Shown here: piece after piece, positions 16,846 through 26,580 of the stretch | Layout of the letters: each line of letters begins with the position of its first letter | Position numbering within the stretch: position 1 is the first letter of the stretch | Assembly (NCBI GenBank): GCA_964555585.1 | Contig: CAZKSN010000004.1 | Span: 1 to 64,000, forward strand | Direction: 5' to 3' | DNA: 64,000 nt | Source of the DNA: CAZKSN01 sp964555585 | GTDB taxonomy: Bacteria; Bacillota_I; Bacilli_A; RF39; UBA660 | Translations under genes and position numbers: made by a program | Notes under the pieces: model-generated | Databases searched by the model: none | What the model was told of the DNA's origin: nothing | The model's input: the letters and a program-made list of their open reading frames with translations, nothing else

Positions 16846-16870
16846 AGAATGAGAAATCATTCTTTTTTTT
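16845..16870 (+). terminator. Terminator of the YfcC-type carrier gene
   Basis: AAGAATGA (16845-16852), loop GAAA, TCATTCTT (16857-16864), then at least six T. GAAA is a stable tetraloop. Confidence 0.92.
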
Positions 16871-16926
16871 TGATTAAAAATTAATCTACTTCACCAATAT
16901 AATCATAGAATATTATAGGAGAACAT

Positions 16927-19116
16927 ATGAACAAATATAGTGAAGAAGTTAAAATGGTATTTAAATACAGTGAAATAGAAATGATTAATTTGAATCATCC
17001 CTATGTTGGAAGTGAACATTTAATTTTATCTATATTAAGTTTTAAAAACAATGTGTCTGCAGTATTAAATAAATATGGCATAACATATAAAAAATATAAA
17101 AGGGAGTTAATTGAGAAAATTGGAACTTCAAATAAAAAAACTGAATTTATTTTCTATACCCCGCTGCTTAAAAAAATAATAGAGACTGCAAGTATGAGTG
17201 CAAAAGAAAATTCAAATAACGAGGTTCAAATAGCGCACTTGTTTTTAGCTTTAATTGAAGAAAATGATGGCATTGGCTATACTATATTAAAATCATTTAA
17301 CTGTGATATAGATTTAATATATAAGGAAATATCAAAAATAATTATTGGAAATAAAAATTTACTAGTTTATGAACTTGGAATAAATTTAAATAATCTTGCC
17401 ATTTCAAATGAACTAGATAAAGTGATTGGAAGAGATAAAGAAATAGATAGAATAATAGAAATATTGGCTAGAAAAAATAAAAACAATCCTATTTTACTTG
17501 GTGAAGCAGGAGTTGGAAAAACCGCAATAGTGGAAGAACTGGCCAGAAGAATTACTAAAGGAAATGTTCCAAATTTTTTATTAGACAAAGTCATTGTTTC
17601 TTTAAATTTATCATGTGTCATAAGCGGAACAAAATATAGAGGTGAATTTGAAGAAAAGCTTAATAAAATAATAAAAGAATTGGAAATATCTCAGAACATC
17701 ATACTATTTATTGATGAGGTCCATACAATAATAGGTGCTGGAGGGGCTGAAGGCGCCATTGATGCATCAAATATATTAAAACCGGTACTTGCCAGAGGAA
17801 AAATAAAATGTATTGGAGCCACAACTATAACTGAATACAGTAAATTTATTGAAAAAGACAAAGCTTTGGACAGACGTTTTCAAAAAGTTATAATAAATGA
17901 AACCAGTATTGAAGAAACTAAAAATATACTGAAAAAAATTAAAAAAGATTATGAAAAATATCATAATGTAAAAATAAGTGATGAAATAATAAATGATATA
18001 GTGGATTTTTCTAACAAATATATATATGACAGACGAGAACCGGACAGAAGTATAGATGTGCTGGATGAAATATGTGCAAAAACAAATGTTAATATAACAA
18101 ATAATGAAATCAATATCATTAAAAATAAATTGAAGAATATTATAAAATTAAAAAATAAATACATTAAATATAATAATTTTGAAAAAGCGAGTAACTTAAA
18201 GGAAGAAGAAAATATACTGAAAAGTAGTTTAGTGAAATTAAAAAATAAATTAAATAACAAGCAGGTTTCCTTTGATACTTTAAAGAGTGTTATTGAATTT
18301 AAAGCCAATATAAAAATAAATGAGGAAAATATGGACAAATATTATGAATATTTGAAAAAAGAACTGAATTCTCATATAATTGGTCAAAATAATGCAATAA
18401 GTGAATTAATAAAAATAGATAAATTAATTATTAAGAAAAAAGAAAAAAAACCAATATCAATTTTATTCAATGGAAGTAGTGGAGTTGGAAAAACAGAACT
18501 GGCAAAATTTTATGCTAAAATGAAAAATATTAACTTAATCAGACTGGATATGAGTGAATATAAAAGTGAAATTAGTATGAATAGAATACTGGGAGCTCCT
18601 CAAGGTTATATTGGTTATGATGATGTAAATACAACTTTTGAATCAATTAAAAGCTATCCAAATTCAATAATCTTATTAGATGAAATTGAAAAAGCTCACC
18701 CTTCAATAATGAATCTATTCTTTAGTATATTAGATGAAGGAGAAATAAAAAATTCTAAAGGAGAACAGTTAAAATTTTATAATTGTGTATTTATTCTAAC
18801 CACAAATAATTTAAATAATAAAGATACAGTTGGATTTACAAAAAAACAAAATAATTTTGATTATGATTATTTTTCCGTAGAATTTTTAAATAGAGTTAAC
18901 TATGTTATAAATTTTAATAATTTAAAAAAAGCTGATATTAAAAAAATAATAATAAATGAAGTGAAAAAGAACTGTGAAACATATGATGAAAATTATAAAT
19001 TTAATGATAATGAAATAGAAGAAATAATTGGAGAATCAAATTATAATATTTTTGGAGCCAGAAAAATTAAAAATATTGTAAAGAAACATGTTGAAGAAAA
19101 ATTAATAAAAACTTAA
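16927..19116 (+). CDS. clpC: ClpC-type AAA+ chaperone, ATP-binding subunit of Clp protease
   Basis: 729 residues, slightly short for ClpC (about 810). The N-domain is at 1-145. D1 has Walker A GEAGVGKT (192-199) and Walker B ILFIDEVHT. The middle region at about 400-440 carries a UVR-like segment (NNFEKASNLKEEENIL), which marks ClpC rather than ClpA. D2 has GSSGVGKTE, IILLDEIEKAH and a GAR sensor near the end. It unfolds proteins for ClpP. The C-terminus stops soon after the GARKIKNIV sensor-2 helix. ctsR, mcsA and mcsB, which usually precede clpC, are absent; instead a transporter lies upstream and cysS follows. GGAGAACAT precedes the ATG. Confidence 0.92.
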   Translation: MNKYSEEVKMVFKYSEIEMINLNHPYVGSEHLILSILSFKNNVSAVLNKYGITYKKYKRELIEKIGTSNKKTEFIFYTPLLKKIIETASMSAKENSNNEVQIAHLFLALIEENDGIGYTILKSFNCDIDLIYKEISKIIIGNKNLLVYELGINLNNLAISNELDKVIGRDKEIDRIIEILARKNKNNPILLGEAGVGKTAIVEELARRITKGNVPNFLLDKVIVSLNLSCVISGTKYRGEFEEKLNKIIKELEISQNIILFIDEVHTIIGAGGAEGAIDASNILKPVLARGKIKCIGATTITEYSKFIEKDKALDRRFQKVIINETSIEETKNILKKIKKDYEKYHNVKISDEIINDIVDFSNKYIYDRREPDRSIDVLDEICAKTNVNITNNEINIIKNKLKNIIKLKNKYIKYNNFEKASNLKEEENILKSSLVKLKNKLNNKQVSFDTLKSVIEFKANIKINEENMDKYYEYLKKELNSHIIGQNNAISELIKIDKLIIKKKEKKPISILFNGSSGVGKTELAKFYAKMKNINLIRLDMSEYKSEISMNRILGAPQGYIGYDDVNTTFESIKSYPNSIILLDEIEKAHPSIMNLFFSILDEGEIKNSKGEQLKFYNCVFILTTNNLNNKDTVGFTKKQNNFDYDYFSVEFLNRVNYVINFNNLKKADIKKIIINEVKKNCETYDENYKFNDNEIEEIIGESNYNIFGARKIKNIVKKHVEEKLIKT

Positions 19117-19177
19117 GTCTTTATAAATAAATCTAAAAATGCTAAAATATACATATGAATATTTATGGAGGTTCAAG

Positions 19178-20491
19178 ATGATAATATATAATACATTAAG
19201 CAACAAATTAGAAGAGTTTAAGCCTGTTAATGAAGGTATAATAAATATGTATGTGTGTGGACCGACCGTCAACAAAAGAACACATTTAGGTCATATGTAT
19301 CCTGCAATATTTTTTGATACAGTATACAGATATTTTAAATACTTGGGATTTAAAGTGAATTATGTTTCAAACTTTACAGATGTTGACGATAAAATAATAG
19401 CTGCTGCAATTGAAGAAGATGTAACAGAAAAAGAAATTGCGGATAAATACATAAATTTATATTTGGAGGATTTAAAGAAGGTAAACTGTTTAGAAATATA
19501 TAATAGACCTAAAGTAACTGAATATATGCAAGATATTATAAAATTCATCAGTTATCTTTATGAAAACAACTATGCATATAAAAATGGGGATGATGTTTAC
19601 TTTGATGTTAACAAATATGAAGGCTATGGCAAGCTATCAAATCAAAATATTGAAAACCTAGATTATGGAAATAGAATTAAAATTAATGAAAATAAAAGAA
19701 ATCCATATGATTTTGTATTATGGAAAAAAACAGATAAAGGTATAGTGTGGGATTCTCCATTTGGAAAAGGAAGACCCGGATGGCATACAGAATGTGTAGT
19801 AATGATTAACAAATTATTTGGCGGTTTAATTGACATTCACGGAGGTGGAATTGATTTAGTTTTTCCACATCATGAAAATGAAATTGCACAGTCTATGGTG
19901 GCTTGGGGACATCCTATTTCAAATTTCTGGATGCATAACGGCCATTTAATGCTTGATGGTGAAAAAATGAGCAAAAGTATAGGTAATGTTTTAAGAATTG
20001 ATGATTTATTATTAAAATATACACCCAATACTGTAAGATTAGGTATATTAAAAAATCATTATCGTTTACCTTTAAACTTTACAGATGATTTATTAATAGA
20101 AAGTGCTACTATAGATGAAAAAATATTTAATGTATTAAAAAATTCAAACTTATCTATAAAATTAAATAATCTTAAAATAGAAAAATTAGAAAAAGATATA
20201 AAAATAGAAGAATATATGAACGATGATTTCAATACATCAAACTTGATTACTTATTTACTTGATCTGGTAAAAAAATTAAATCAGAATATTAGAAATAATG
20301 AAAGTGAGATATTGGAAAATTATTGTAAAATAATTTTAATTACTGATATACTTGGATTAAAATATAATTTAACAGAATTAACAAATGAAGACATTGAATT
20401 ATATAAGAAATGGGACAAAGAAAGATTAAATAAAAATTTTGAAAAGGCTGATGAATTAAGAAATAAGCTGATTGAGAAAGGAATAATGTAA
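19178..20491 (+). CDS. cysS: Cysteinyl-tRNA synthetase
   Basis: 437 residues from ATG 19178, which follows TGGAGG; an upstream in-frame ATG (19139) would add 13 residues before that site and is rejected. The HIGH equivalent is HLGH at 36-39 and the KMSKS motif is intact near residue 264. Zinc ligands are C27 (MYVCGPT), the Cys of WHTECVVM, and His/Glu of the FPHHENE segment. Slightly shorter than the usual 465, with a reduced C-terminal helical domain that still ends in the typical DELRNKLIEKGI. It lies 60 bases after clpC, as in many Bacilli where both are in one region. Confidence 0.97.
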   Translation: MIIYNTLSNKLEEFKPVNEGIINMYVCGPTVNKRTHLGHMYPAIFFDTVYRYFKYLGFKVNYVSNFTDVDDKIIAAAIEEDVTEKEIADKYINLYLEDLKKVNCLEIYNRPKVTEYMQDIIKFISYLYENNYAYKNGDDVYFDVNKYEGYGKLSNQNIENLDYGNRIKINENKRNPYDFVLWKKTDKGIVWDSPFGKGRPGWHTECVVMINKLFGGLIDIHGGGIDLVFPHHENEIAQSMVAWGHPISNFWMHNGHLMLDGEKMSKSIGNVLRIDDLLLKYTPNTVRLGILKNHYRLPLNFTDDLLIESATIDEKIFNVLKNSNLSIKLNNLKIEKLEKDIKIEEYMNDDFNTSNLITYLLDLVKKLNQNIRNNESEILENYCKIILITDILGLKYNLTELTNEDIELYKKWDKERLNKNFEKADELRNKLIEKGIM

Positions 20492-20496
20492 GAAAT

Positions 20497-21165
20497 ATGA
20501 ATTATGTTTTTATTTTATTGGGGATATTAGCAATTCCTTTGATTGCTCAAATATATGTAAATTCTTGTTATTCAAAATATAGAAATATGAGAAATTCAAA
20601 TGATTTGACAGGATTTGAAGTAGCAAGAAAAATATTGGATAAGAATGGACTTAGTAATATTCATATTGTTGAAACTAGAGGAAATTTAACTGATCATTAT
20701 GATCCAATTAGAAAAGTAGTAAGATTATCTAGTGATATTTTTCATGGTACTTCAATTGCTTCAACTTCAATTGCAGCTCATGAAGTTGGACATGTTTTAC
20801 AAGATAAAAGTAATTATATATTTATGAAAATAAGAAGTTTTATTTTTCCAATTGTACATCTTACATCTAAATTTGCATATATTGTGATATTTATTGGTTT
20901 TCTTACTGAAATGCTTCAATTGATACAGCTTGGTATTATTCTTGTATCTTTTGGCGTATTTTTTCAATTGATAACATTACCTGTAGAAATAAATGCTTCA
21001 GAAAGAGCAAAAAAAGAAATAAAGAAATTACGTCTCTCAAAAGAAAATGAACTGGATAAAGTGAATAATATGCTTACTGCGGCTGCGCTGACATATGTAG
21101 CAGGTTTAATAGCAAGTATACTGGAGTTATTAAGATTATTAATGATATTAAGAAATAGAGATTAA
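20497..21165 (+). CDS. YugP-like zinc metallopeptidase, membrane bound
   Basis: 222 residues of the neutral zinc metallopeptidase family PF04298. The N-terminal membrane helix is at 2-20, the active site HEVGH in SIAAHEVGHVLQ lies near residue 95, and there are two further hydrophobic segments at about 115-165 and one at the C-terminus. The third ligand is probably the Glu in LPVEINASERAKK. Substrate unknown. The start lies 5 bases after the cysS stop, and the nearest AAAGGA is rather far (13 bases), so translation probably depends on coupling to cysS. Confidence 0.9.
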   Translation: MNYVFILLGILAIPLIAQIYVNSCYSKYRNMRNSNDLTGFEVARKILDKNGLSNIHIVETRGNLTDHYDPIRKVVRLSSDIFHGTSIASTSIAAHEVGHVLQDKSNYIFMKIRSFIFPIVHLTSKFAYIVIFIGFLTEMLQLIQLGIILVSFGVFFQLITLPVEINASERAKKEIKKLRLSKENELDKVNNMLTAAALTYVAGLIASILELLRLLMILRNRD

Positions 21166-21167
21166 AA

Positions 21168-21189
21168 AAAAACACTATATAGTGTTTTT
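21168..21189. terminator. Bidirectional terminator between yugP-like gene and rpsR
   Basis: A perfect 22-bp palindrome centred on CTATATAG, with A5 at one end and T5 at the other, between two convergent genes. It overlaps the rpsR stop. Confidence 0.9.
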
Positions 21190-21403
21190 ATTTTTCATAA
21201 GGTAATATTGCCATATATCTTGCTCTCTTAACAGCTGTTGCTATTTCTCTTTGATGTTTTGCACATGCTCCAGTAACTCTTCTAGGTAATATTTTACCTT
21301 TCTCGTTTACAGATTTACTCATATCTATTGAGTTTTTATAATCTATAGTTTTACCAGCACATAATTGGCATATTTTCTTTTTTCTTGGATAATACTCTCC
21401 CAT
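21188..21403 (-). CDS. rpsR: Small ribosomal subunit protein S18 (bS18)
   Basis: 71 residues. It has the CQLC pair near the start seen in zinc-type S18, then the conserved GKILPRRVTGACAKHQREIATAVKRARYMAILPY. S18 pairs with S6 on the 30S platform. It is the last gene of the rpsF-ssb-rpsR operon, 12 bases after ssb, with AAGGAGG upstream. Confidence 0.98.
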   Translation of the reverse strand: MGEYYPRKKKICQLCAGKTIDYKNSIDMSKSVNEKGKILPRRVTGACAKHQREIATAVKRARYMAILPYEK

Positions 21404-21415
21404 AATTTCCTCCTT

Positions 21416-21880
21416 TTAAAATGGTAAGTCATCGTCACTAAGAACAACTTCACTACCAAAATCTTTAAATGGATCTTCCTTAGGTATTTCAATTTCATTT
21501 TGAACATCTACTGGAGCTTCTGATGGCATATCCATATATTCTCTTCCAGAATTTGAACTATCTTTTTTACTTCCTAAAAATTCTACGTTATCTGCTACTA
21601 TTTCAGTAACATATCTTTTAGTTCCATCTTCTGCATCATAACTTCTAGTTTGAATTCTTCCATCTATTCCAACCTGACTGCCCTTAAAGCAATATTTACT
21701 TACATTTTCAGCCTGTTTACCAAAAATAGAAACATTTATAAAGTCTGTATCATAATTTCCATCTTTATTTTTAAATGTTCTGTTTATTGCAACAGTAAAT
21801 GAAGTAACAGGTAAACCACTGTTTGTATTCCTAAGTTCAGGATCCTTTGTTAGTCTTCCGACTAATACAACTTTATTCAT
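21416..21880 (-). CDS. ssb: Single-stranded DNA-binding protein
   Basis: 154 residues. The OB-fold is at 1-105 (MNKVVLVGRLTKDPELR, FINVSIFGKQAENVSKY, VGIDGRIQTRSY), followed by an acidic linker. The ending DDDLPF is the partner-binding tip that recruits repair and replication proteins. It sits between rpsF and rpsR, the standard arrangement, which co-regulates it with ribosome synthesis. Confidence 0.98.
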   Translation of the reverse strand: MNKVVLVGRLTKDPELRNTNSGLPVTSFTVAINRTFKNKDGNYDTDFINVSIFGKQAENVSKYCFKGSQVGIDGRIQTRSYDAEDGTKRYVTEIVADNVEFLGSKKDSSNSGREYMDMPSEAPVDVQNEIEIPKEDPFKDFGSEVVLSDDDLPF

Positions 21881-21883
21881 ATT

Positions 21884-22171
21884 TTACTCCTCTTTTTTGA
21901 TAATCAAATGTCTTAAAATATTATTATCAAGTTTTGATTTTCTGTCAAGTTCTGCAATTGCTTCAGGTTTAGCTTTAACATTACATAAATAATAATAACC
22001 TCTTACAACATTTTTTATTGGATAAGCGAGTTTCTTTTGCCCTAAATCTTTTAAGTCAATAATTTCTGATTTCATGCTTTTTAATACATTTTCAAAATTA
22101 CTGACAGTTTCTTTTATTGCTTTTTCATCTAAATCCGCTTTCACAATAAATAGTACTTCATACATATTCAT
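21884..22171 (-). CDS. rpsF: Small ribosomal subunit protein S6 (bS6)
   Basis: 95 residues. The start MNMYEVLFIVKADLDE, the central DLGQKKLAYPIK and the late RGYYYLCNVKA are typical, as is the end LDNNILRHLIIKKEE. AAGGAGGTG upstream supports the first ATG. It is first in the operon with ssb and rpsR. The 65-base leader carries two hairpins, a possible S6:S18 feedback site. Confidence 0.98.
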   Translation of the reverse strand: MNMYEVLFIVKADLDEKAIKETVSNFENVLKSMKSEIIDLKDLGQKKLAYPIKNVVRGYYYLCNVKAKPEAIAELDRKSKLDNNILRHLIIKKEE

Positions 22172-22186
22172 CTTTACGCACCTCCT

Positions 22187-22262
22187 TATGGTCTATTGGC
22201 TTCCTAAGAAGCAAGGAGCTTTCGCTCACGAGTATTATAGCAAATAAAACCTTTATTGTAAA
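22187..22262 (-). promoter_or_regulatory. rpsF promoter and structured leader
   Basis: On the minus strand: TTTACA (22257-22262), 17-bp spacer, TATAAT (22234-22239). The transcript then folds into GAGC-GAAA-GCTC and GCTTC-TTAG-GAAGC, just before the AAGGAGG. A feedback leader bound by S6:S18 is known for this operon in many bacteria. I cannot confirm its consensus by eye. Confidence 0.75.
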
Positions 22263-22267
22263 CCAAA

Positions 22268-22873
22268 TTATTTTTTAGTTTTAGTTTTACTTTTTAATTC
22301 TTCATAGTATATGGCATTTGCTACATTAATATATGGCACAACATAAATTGAAGCTATTCCTATTGTAGCAATGATCAATAAAATCCAAGGAAGAAAACTT
22401 AAATTAAATATAAAATAATTCCATTTGTATCCATACATCATTTCTTTACTCTTTTTAATGGTTTCCATTACATTTTTTGAACCATCTGCCATTAAATACG
22501 GAACCATAGAATATGACATTGCAGCAACAATTCCAGGTATTAAAAATAAGGTACTCCATACAATGACAAATACAGCTGTTACAAAAGTTACTAATATTAT
22601 TGGCATAAAATTTTTATATTGGTTAAATAAATCATTAATGTTAAATTTTTTATTTCTTAATAAATTTAAGGTATATACTATCAATCCTATAGTCATAGGA
22701 GACATTATTAAAGAAATTATCAAGTTTACACTAAAACCTCTTAATGAATTTGAAGTATTAAACGCACCAAAAAGCAACTCAATTACCCAAATTATCAATA
22801 TAGGTTTCCAAAGATTCCATATATTCTTTTCAATTATTTTCTTGGCCTTTTCCTTTATTTTAACTCTATTCAT
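22268..22873 (-). CDS. DUF975 family membrane protein
   Basis: 201 residues with the DUF975 architecture: an N-terminal basic helix (RVKIKEKAKKIIEKN) followed by about five hydrophobic segments, a FLIPGIVAAMSYSMVPYLMAD core and a KSKEMMYGYKWNYF amphipathic loop, which are family hallmarks. Function unknown; no catalytic residues. It ends right next to the rpsF promoter and starts 24 bases after the ychF stop, so it may be the tail of the parA-to-ychF transcript. Confidence 0.85.
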   Translation of the reverse strand: MNRVKIKEKAKKIIEKNIWNLWKPILIIWVIELLFGAFNTSNSLRGFSVNLIISLIMSPMTIGLIVYTLNLLRNKKFNINDLFNQYKNFMPIILVTFVTAVFVIVWSTLFLIPGIVAAMSYSMVPYLMADGSKNVMETIKKSKEMMYGYKWNYFIFNLSFLPWILLIIATIGIASIYVVPYINVANAIYYEELKSKTKTKK

Positions 22874-22896
22874 AAATCCTCCTAATTAATTAATAT

Positions 22897-23994
22897 TTAA
22901 TTATTAAATCTAAAATGACAAATATCTCCGTCTTGCATAATATATTCCTTACCTTCAAGTCTCGTCTTTCCCGCATCCTTTACTTTTAATTCATTACCAT
23001 AATTTATTAAATCATCATATTGAATTATTTCTGCTCTAATAAATCCTTTTTCAAAGTCACTATGAATTATACCTGCACATTCAGGAGCTTTCATTCCAGT
23101 CTTAAATGTCCACGCTCTTACTTCATCACTGCCTACAGTGAAAAAAGTTTTTAAACCCAGCAATGAATAAGTAATATTAATCAACTGATCAAGCCCGCTT
23201 GAAGGTATTCCAAGTTCCTTTAAAAAGTTATTCTTATCTTCTTCATTCAATTCAGAAAGCTCACTTTCAATTTTGGCACACATTTCAACAACAAAAGTAT
23301 TTTCTTTTTTAGCAAATGATTTTAATTCTTCTACATATTTATTATTTTCATTTAAACTATCTTCATTTACATTTGCAAGATATATCATAGGTTTTAAAGT
23401 TATAAGATTGAAGGATTTTATTACTTCCAGCTCTTCTTTTGAAAACTCTACTAACCTTAAAGTAATACCTTCATTTAATTTGTTTTTTATCTTTTCCAGT
23501 ATTTCCAACTCAAATAAAGATTCTTTATCATTAGTTGTCCTGGCTTTTTTTTCTATTCTGGAAATTCTGTTTTCAACTATTTCCAAATCACTAAGTATTA
23601 ATTCATAATTAATTACTTCAACATCACCTATTGGATTTGTTTCTCCATTAACATGAATTATATTTTTATCATCAAAACATCTTACTACATGAACAACTGC
23701 ATCCACTTCTCTGATGTGTGAAAGAAATTTATTTCCTAAACCTTCACCTAAAGAAGCTCCTTTTACTAAACCTGCTATATCAATAAATTCATATTGAGTT
23801 GGTATTGTTCTTTCAGGTATATACATTTTTTCTAATACTTCTAACCTTTTATCAGGTACAGTTACTACACCTACATTTGGATCTATTGTTGCGAACGGAT
23901 AATTTGCAGCCAAAATATTTTTTTTAGTAATCGCATTAAATAAAGTGCTTTTTCCTACATTCGGTAGGCCAATGATTCCTGCTTTAAGAGACAT
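22897..23994 (-). CDS. ychF: Redox-regulated ATPase YchF (Obg-like)
   Basis: 365 residues, the usual length. G1 is [16 protein letters not shown]2/G3 are [14 protein letters not shown] and [20 protein letters not shown], and the altered G4 with ATP preference is LANVNED. The C-terminal TGS-like domain runs from [13 protein letters not shown] to HFRFNN. It hydrolyses ATP and binds ribosomes. The start overlaps the end of the transporter gene by 11 bases and is preceded by GGGAG. Its neighbours parAB, DUF951, rpsF, ssb and rpsR are the same as in B. subtilis. Confidence 0.97.
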   Translation of the reverse strand: MSLKAGIIGLPNVGKSTLFNAITKKNILAANYPFATIDPNVGVVTVPDKRLEVLEKMYIPERTIPTQYEFIDIAGLVKGASLGEGLGNKFLSHIREVDAVVHVVRCFDDKNIIHVNGETNPIGDVEVINYELILSDLEIVENRISRIEKKARTTNDKESLFELEILEKIKNKLNEGITLRLVEFSKEELEVIKSFNLITLKPMIYLANVNEDSLNENNKYVEELKSFAKKENTFVVEMCAKIESELSELNEEDKNNFLKELGIPSSGLDQLINITYSLLGLKTFFTVGSDEVRAWTFKTGMKAPECAGIIHSDFEKGFIRAEIIQYDDLINYGNELKVKDAGKTRLEGKEYIMQDGDICHFRFNN

Positions 23995-25513
23995 AGTTTA
24001 CTCCCGGAAAGCTTTGAACGCCTAAAGGAATTCCTGTAATATACCAGCCAATTAATACTACAAAGCATATAACAAAGGTTGCTATTCCATAAGGAATCAT
24101 GTATCTTAAACTTCCAAATAAAGTTATCATTTCATCTTTATTATATTTTTCCATAAATGCTATGTAGATTACAAAATATGCAAATAAAGGAGTAAATCCA
24201 GTTGTTATACTGGTTCCCAAAGAATATATTATTTGAGTAAATTCAGGTGAAATACTGGCATTCATAAATAAAGGCACTGTAATTCCTGATAATATTTTCC
24301 ATTTTAATGTAATACTTGGACATAATAGATTTGCCAACATTACTATTAATAATAATACTATTATAAGTCCAACTCCGGTAAAATTTAATTTACCAATTAA
24401 TGTACTTAAAGAGGCAGTTAAAACTGTTCCAATGTTTGTATTATTAAATACGCTTATAAATAACGAAGCAAAAAATATTAAAACCAATATGCTTCCTATT
24501 CCATCTAATGAATGAGCTAAACTTTCACTTACATCTTTATTATTTTTAATGGTTTTGGTAATAATACCATAAATCAGTCCCATTATAAAGAATAACATGG
24601 TAACTATAAATACAAATCCCTTATTAAATAAAGAATTTTCTCCAAAAAGCATATCAATATAATGAACTCCGTTATTATCTAGTAAAGCTCCTGAAAGTGG
24701 CAAACCAGGAATAATCATATATGTAACTATCAGAATATATAATAAACCAGCACCGATTCCAACAATTAAACCTCTTAATTCTCTATTTGTAATTTGAATT
24801 TCTTCTTCTTCAAATTCATATCTTCCCAATTTAGGCATAATATTCTTTTCAGTGATACTTGTAAACAGATATGCCATTGCTATTACAACAACGCTCATGA
24901 TAATTACTGAAAAAAATAAATTAATTGTATAATTGCCTTCTAATAATCTAGCTGCATTAATTGTAAGATCTAAAAGAGTACTGTCATACGAACTTAATAA
25001 TATATTAATTCCATAACCAAACGACATTGCTGCAAAAGAAGCAATTATTCCACCCAATGGATTTCTTCTACCATATTTAAACAATAATGCTCCTATAGGT
25101 AGCATAATTACAAAACCAATATTACCTACTATAGAAAATAAAATACTGATAAGAATTAATACAAAAGTTAAAGAGTTCTTTTTAGCGTTCTTAGTTATTA
25201 TAGTAAAAAAAGCTTTTATAAATCCTGTTTTCTCAAGTATTCCAAGTCCAATTAGAATAATTATCAGCATTGACAAAGGGGAGAAATTCACAAAATCACT
25301 TACTGCATTTGTAACAATATACTTTAGACCTGATCCACTAAACAAACTGTTCACCTGAACCACGTTATTTGTAAGCTCATTAGTAACTGGATTTATAGTA
25401 CTGTACTCTCCTTGAACATTGAAAAATGCCAATATACCGCTAACAACAATTGTTATTACAGTTAATAATATAAAAGTCATAATTGGACTTAATTTTATTT
25501 TCTGCTTAAACAT
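23984..25513 (-). CDS. AbgT family transporter (p-aminobenzoyl-glutamate carrier-like)
   Basis: 509 residues with about 12 hydrophobic segments. The start KLSPIMTFILLTVITIVVSGI, the NFSPLSMLIIILIGLGILEKTGF segment, GNIGFVIMLPIGALLF and the late LLCPSITLKWKILSGI with SPEFTQIIYSLG match AbgT (PF03806). AbgT carries p-aminobenzoyl-glutamate in E. coli, and relatives act as sulfonamide exporters; the substrate here is open. It overlaps DUF951 by one base and ychF by 11, so it is embedded in the parAB-ychF operon, a position not occupied in B. subtilis. Confidence 0.88.
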   Translation of the reverse strand: MFKQKIKLSPIMTFILLTVITIVVSGILAFFNVQGEYSTINPVTNELTNNVVQVNSLFSGSGLKYIVTNAVSDFVNFSPLSMLIIILIGLGILEKTGFIKAFFTIITKNAKKNSLTFVLILISILFSIVGNIGFVIMLPIGALLFKYGRRNPLGGIIASFAAMSFGYGINILLSSYDSTLLDLTINAARLLEGNYTINLFFSVIIMSVVVIAMAYLFTSITEKNIMPKLGRYEFEEEEIQITNRELRGLIVGIGAGLLYILIVTYMIIPGLPLSGALLDNNGVHYIDMLFGENSLFNKGFVFIVTMLFFIMGLIYGIITKTIKNNKDVSESLAHSLDGIGSILVLIFFASLFISVFNNTNIGTVLTASLSTLIGKLNFTGVGLIIVLLLIVMLANLLCPSITLKWKILSGITVPLFMNASISPEFTQIIYSLGTSITTGFTPLFAYFVIYIAFMEKYNKDEMITLFGSLRYMIPYGIATFVICFVVLIGWYITGIPLGVQSFPGVNYVS

Positions 25514-25695
25514 TATTCCACCACCTTTTTTAATTTTTTTTCAAATTCCATTCTATCCAGCATAATTGTTCTTCCACAGTTTATGCATTTAATTTTCACA
25601 TCTATTCCACACCTTGTAATCTCCCACAAATTTGTCTTACATGGATGAGGTTTTTTCATTATTACTTTATCTCCTAATTTATAATTGTTTGTCAT
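25513..25695 (-). CDS. DUF951 family small protein
   Basis: 60 residues: YKLGDKVIMKKPHPC near the start, then WEITRCGIDVKIKCINCGRTIMLDR. The Cys in HPC and the CxxC pair may bind a metal, and the fold is predicted SH3-like. DUF951 genes lie next to parB and ychF throughout Bacillota, as here. The function is unknown, though a nucleic-acid role fits the context. The gene starts directly after the parB stop. Confidence 0.93.
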   Translation of the reverse strand: MTNNYKLGDKVIMKKPHPCKTNLWEITRCGIDVKIKCINCGRTIMLDRMEFEKKLKKVVE

Positions 25696-26580
25696 TTAAT
25701 CAACATCCACATCTATTTTAATTATTTCCAGTATTCTCTCCAAATCTTTTTCACTATCAAAAGGTATTATAATATTTTTATCATTAATTCTTACCATTGT
25801 GCCTATTTTTTCTCTCATTATTTCCTGAATAAACATATATTTATCATCTTTACCTTTTTTAGTTTTCCTAATTGGGATCTGTCTTCTGAAAGTTGGAGAA
25901 TTCAGCATATCTTCAAGTTTTCTTACAGTTATACCCTCATCAACTATTCTTTTGGCTATACTGATTATCTGTTCTGAATCTTCAAGTTTACTTAATAACT
26001 TTGCATGTCCCATACTTATATCATCATGTAAAACCAATGATTTAACATCCATTGGTAATCTTAAAATTCCAATTAAATTAGTAATATAACTTCTACTTTT
26101 TCCAACTCTTCTGGAAAGTTCCTCCTGAGTTAATCCTAAAGTCACAATCAATTTTTTGAATGCCTCTGCCTCTTCTATTGCATTTAAGTTTTCTCTTTGA
26201 ATATTTTCAAGAAGTGCAATTTCCATCATTTCGTCATCTGTAAAATCTTTTACTATGGCCGGAACTGTTTCTTTTTCAGCAAGTTCACTTGCTTTTACTC
26301 TTCTTTCTCCTGCTACTATTTCATAGCCTTTAATACTTTTTTTAACAATTATTGGTTGAAGTACACCAAAAACTCTTATTGAAGCTGCTAATTCCTGAAG
26401 CTTATCCTCATCAAAGGTTTTTCTAGGCTGATAAGGATTACCTCTCAATTCACTAAGTTTAATTTCAACTATATCTTTTTTTGAAGAATTTTCAACAATA
26501 TTTTTTTCAAATGAATCAATATCCAAAGTTTCATTATTAAATAATTGTTCTAATCCTTTTCCTAATCTTTTAGTTTCCAT
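25696..26580 (-). CDS. parB: Chromosome partitioning protein ParB (Spo0J)
   Basis: 294 residues. The N-terminal start METKRLGKGLEQLF is typical of Spo0J and carries the Arg/Lys region that stimulates ParA. The CTPase domain follows with NPYQPRKTFDEDKL, GERRVKAS (the GERR nucleotide motif) and ENIQRENLNAIEEA. A helix-turn-helix near LTQEELSRRVGKSRSYITN reads parS, and a C-terminal dimer domain ends the protein. It binds parS, spreads by CTP-dependent sliding and loads SMC. The two parS palindromes at 51.4 kb are its likely targets. The start overlaps parA. Confidence 0.96.
   Translation of the reverse strand: METKRLGKGLEQLFNNETLDIDSFEKNIVENSSKKDIVEIKLSELRGNPYQPRKTFDEDKLQELAASIRVFGVLQPIIVKKSIKGYEIVAGERRVKASELAEKETVPAIVKDFTDDEMMEIALLENIQRENLNAIEEAEAFKKLIVTLGLTQEELSRRVGKSRSYITNLIGILRLPMDVKSLVLHDDISMGHAKLLSKLEDSEQIISIAKRIVDEGITVRKLEDMLNSPTFRRQIPIRKTKKGKDDKYMFIQEIMREKIGTMVRINDKNIIIPFDSEKDLERILEIIKIDVDVD

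Noticed and set aside
22425..22889. 154-codon plus-strand frame opposite the DUF975 gene
   Set aside because: It mirrors a membrane-protein gene in the antisense frame, has no ribosome site, and the minus-strand gene has clear family features.
23273..23608. 111-codon plus-strand frame within ychF
   Set aside because: Antisense to a well conserved gene; composition typical of an AT-rich shadow frame.
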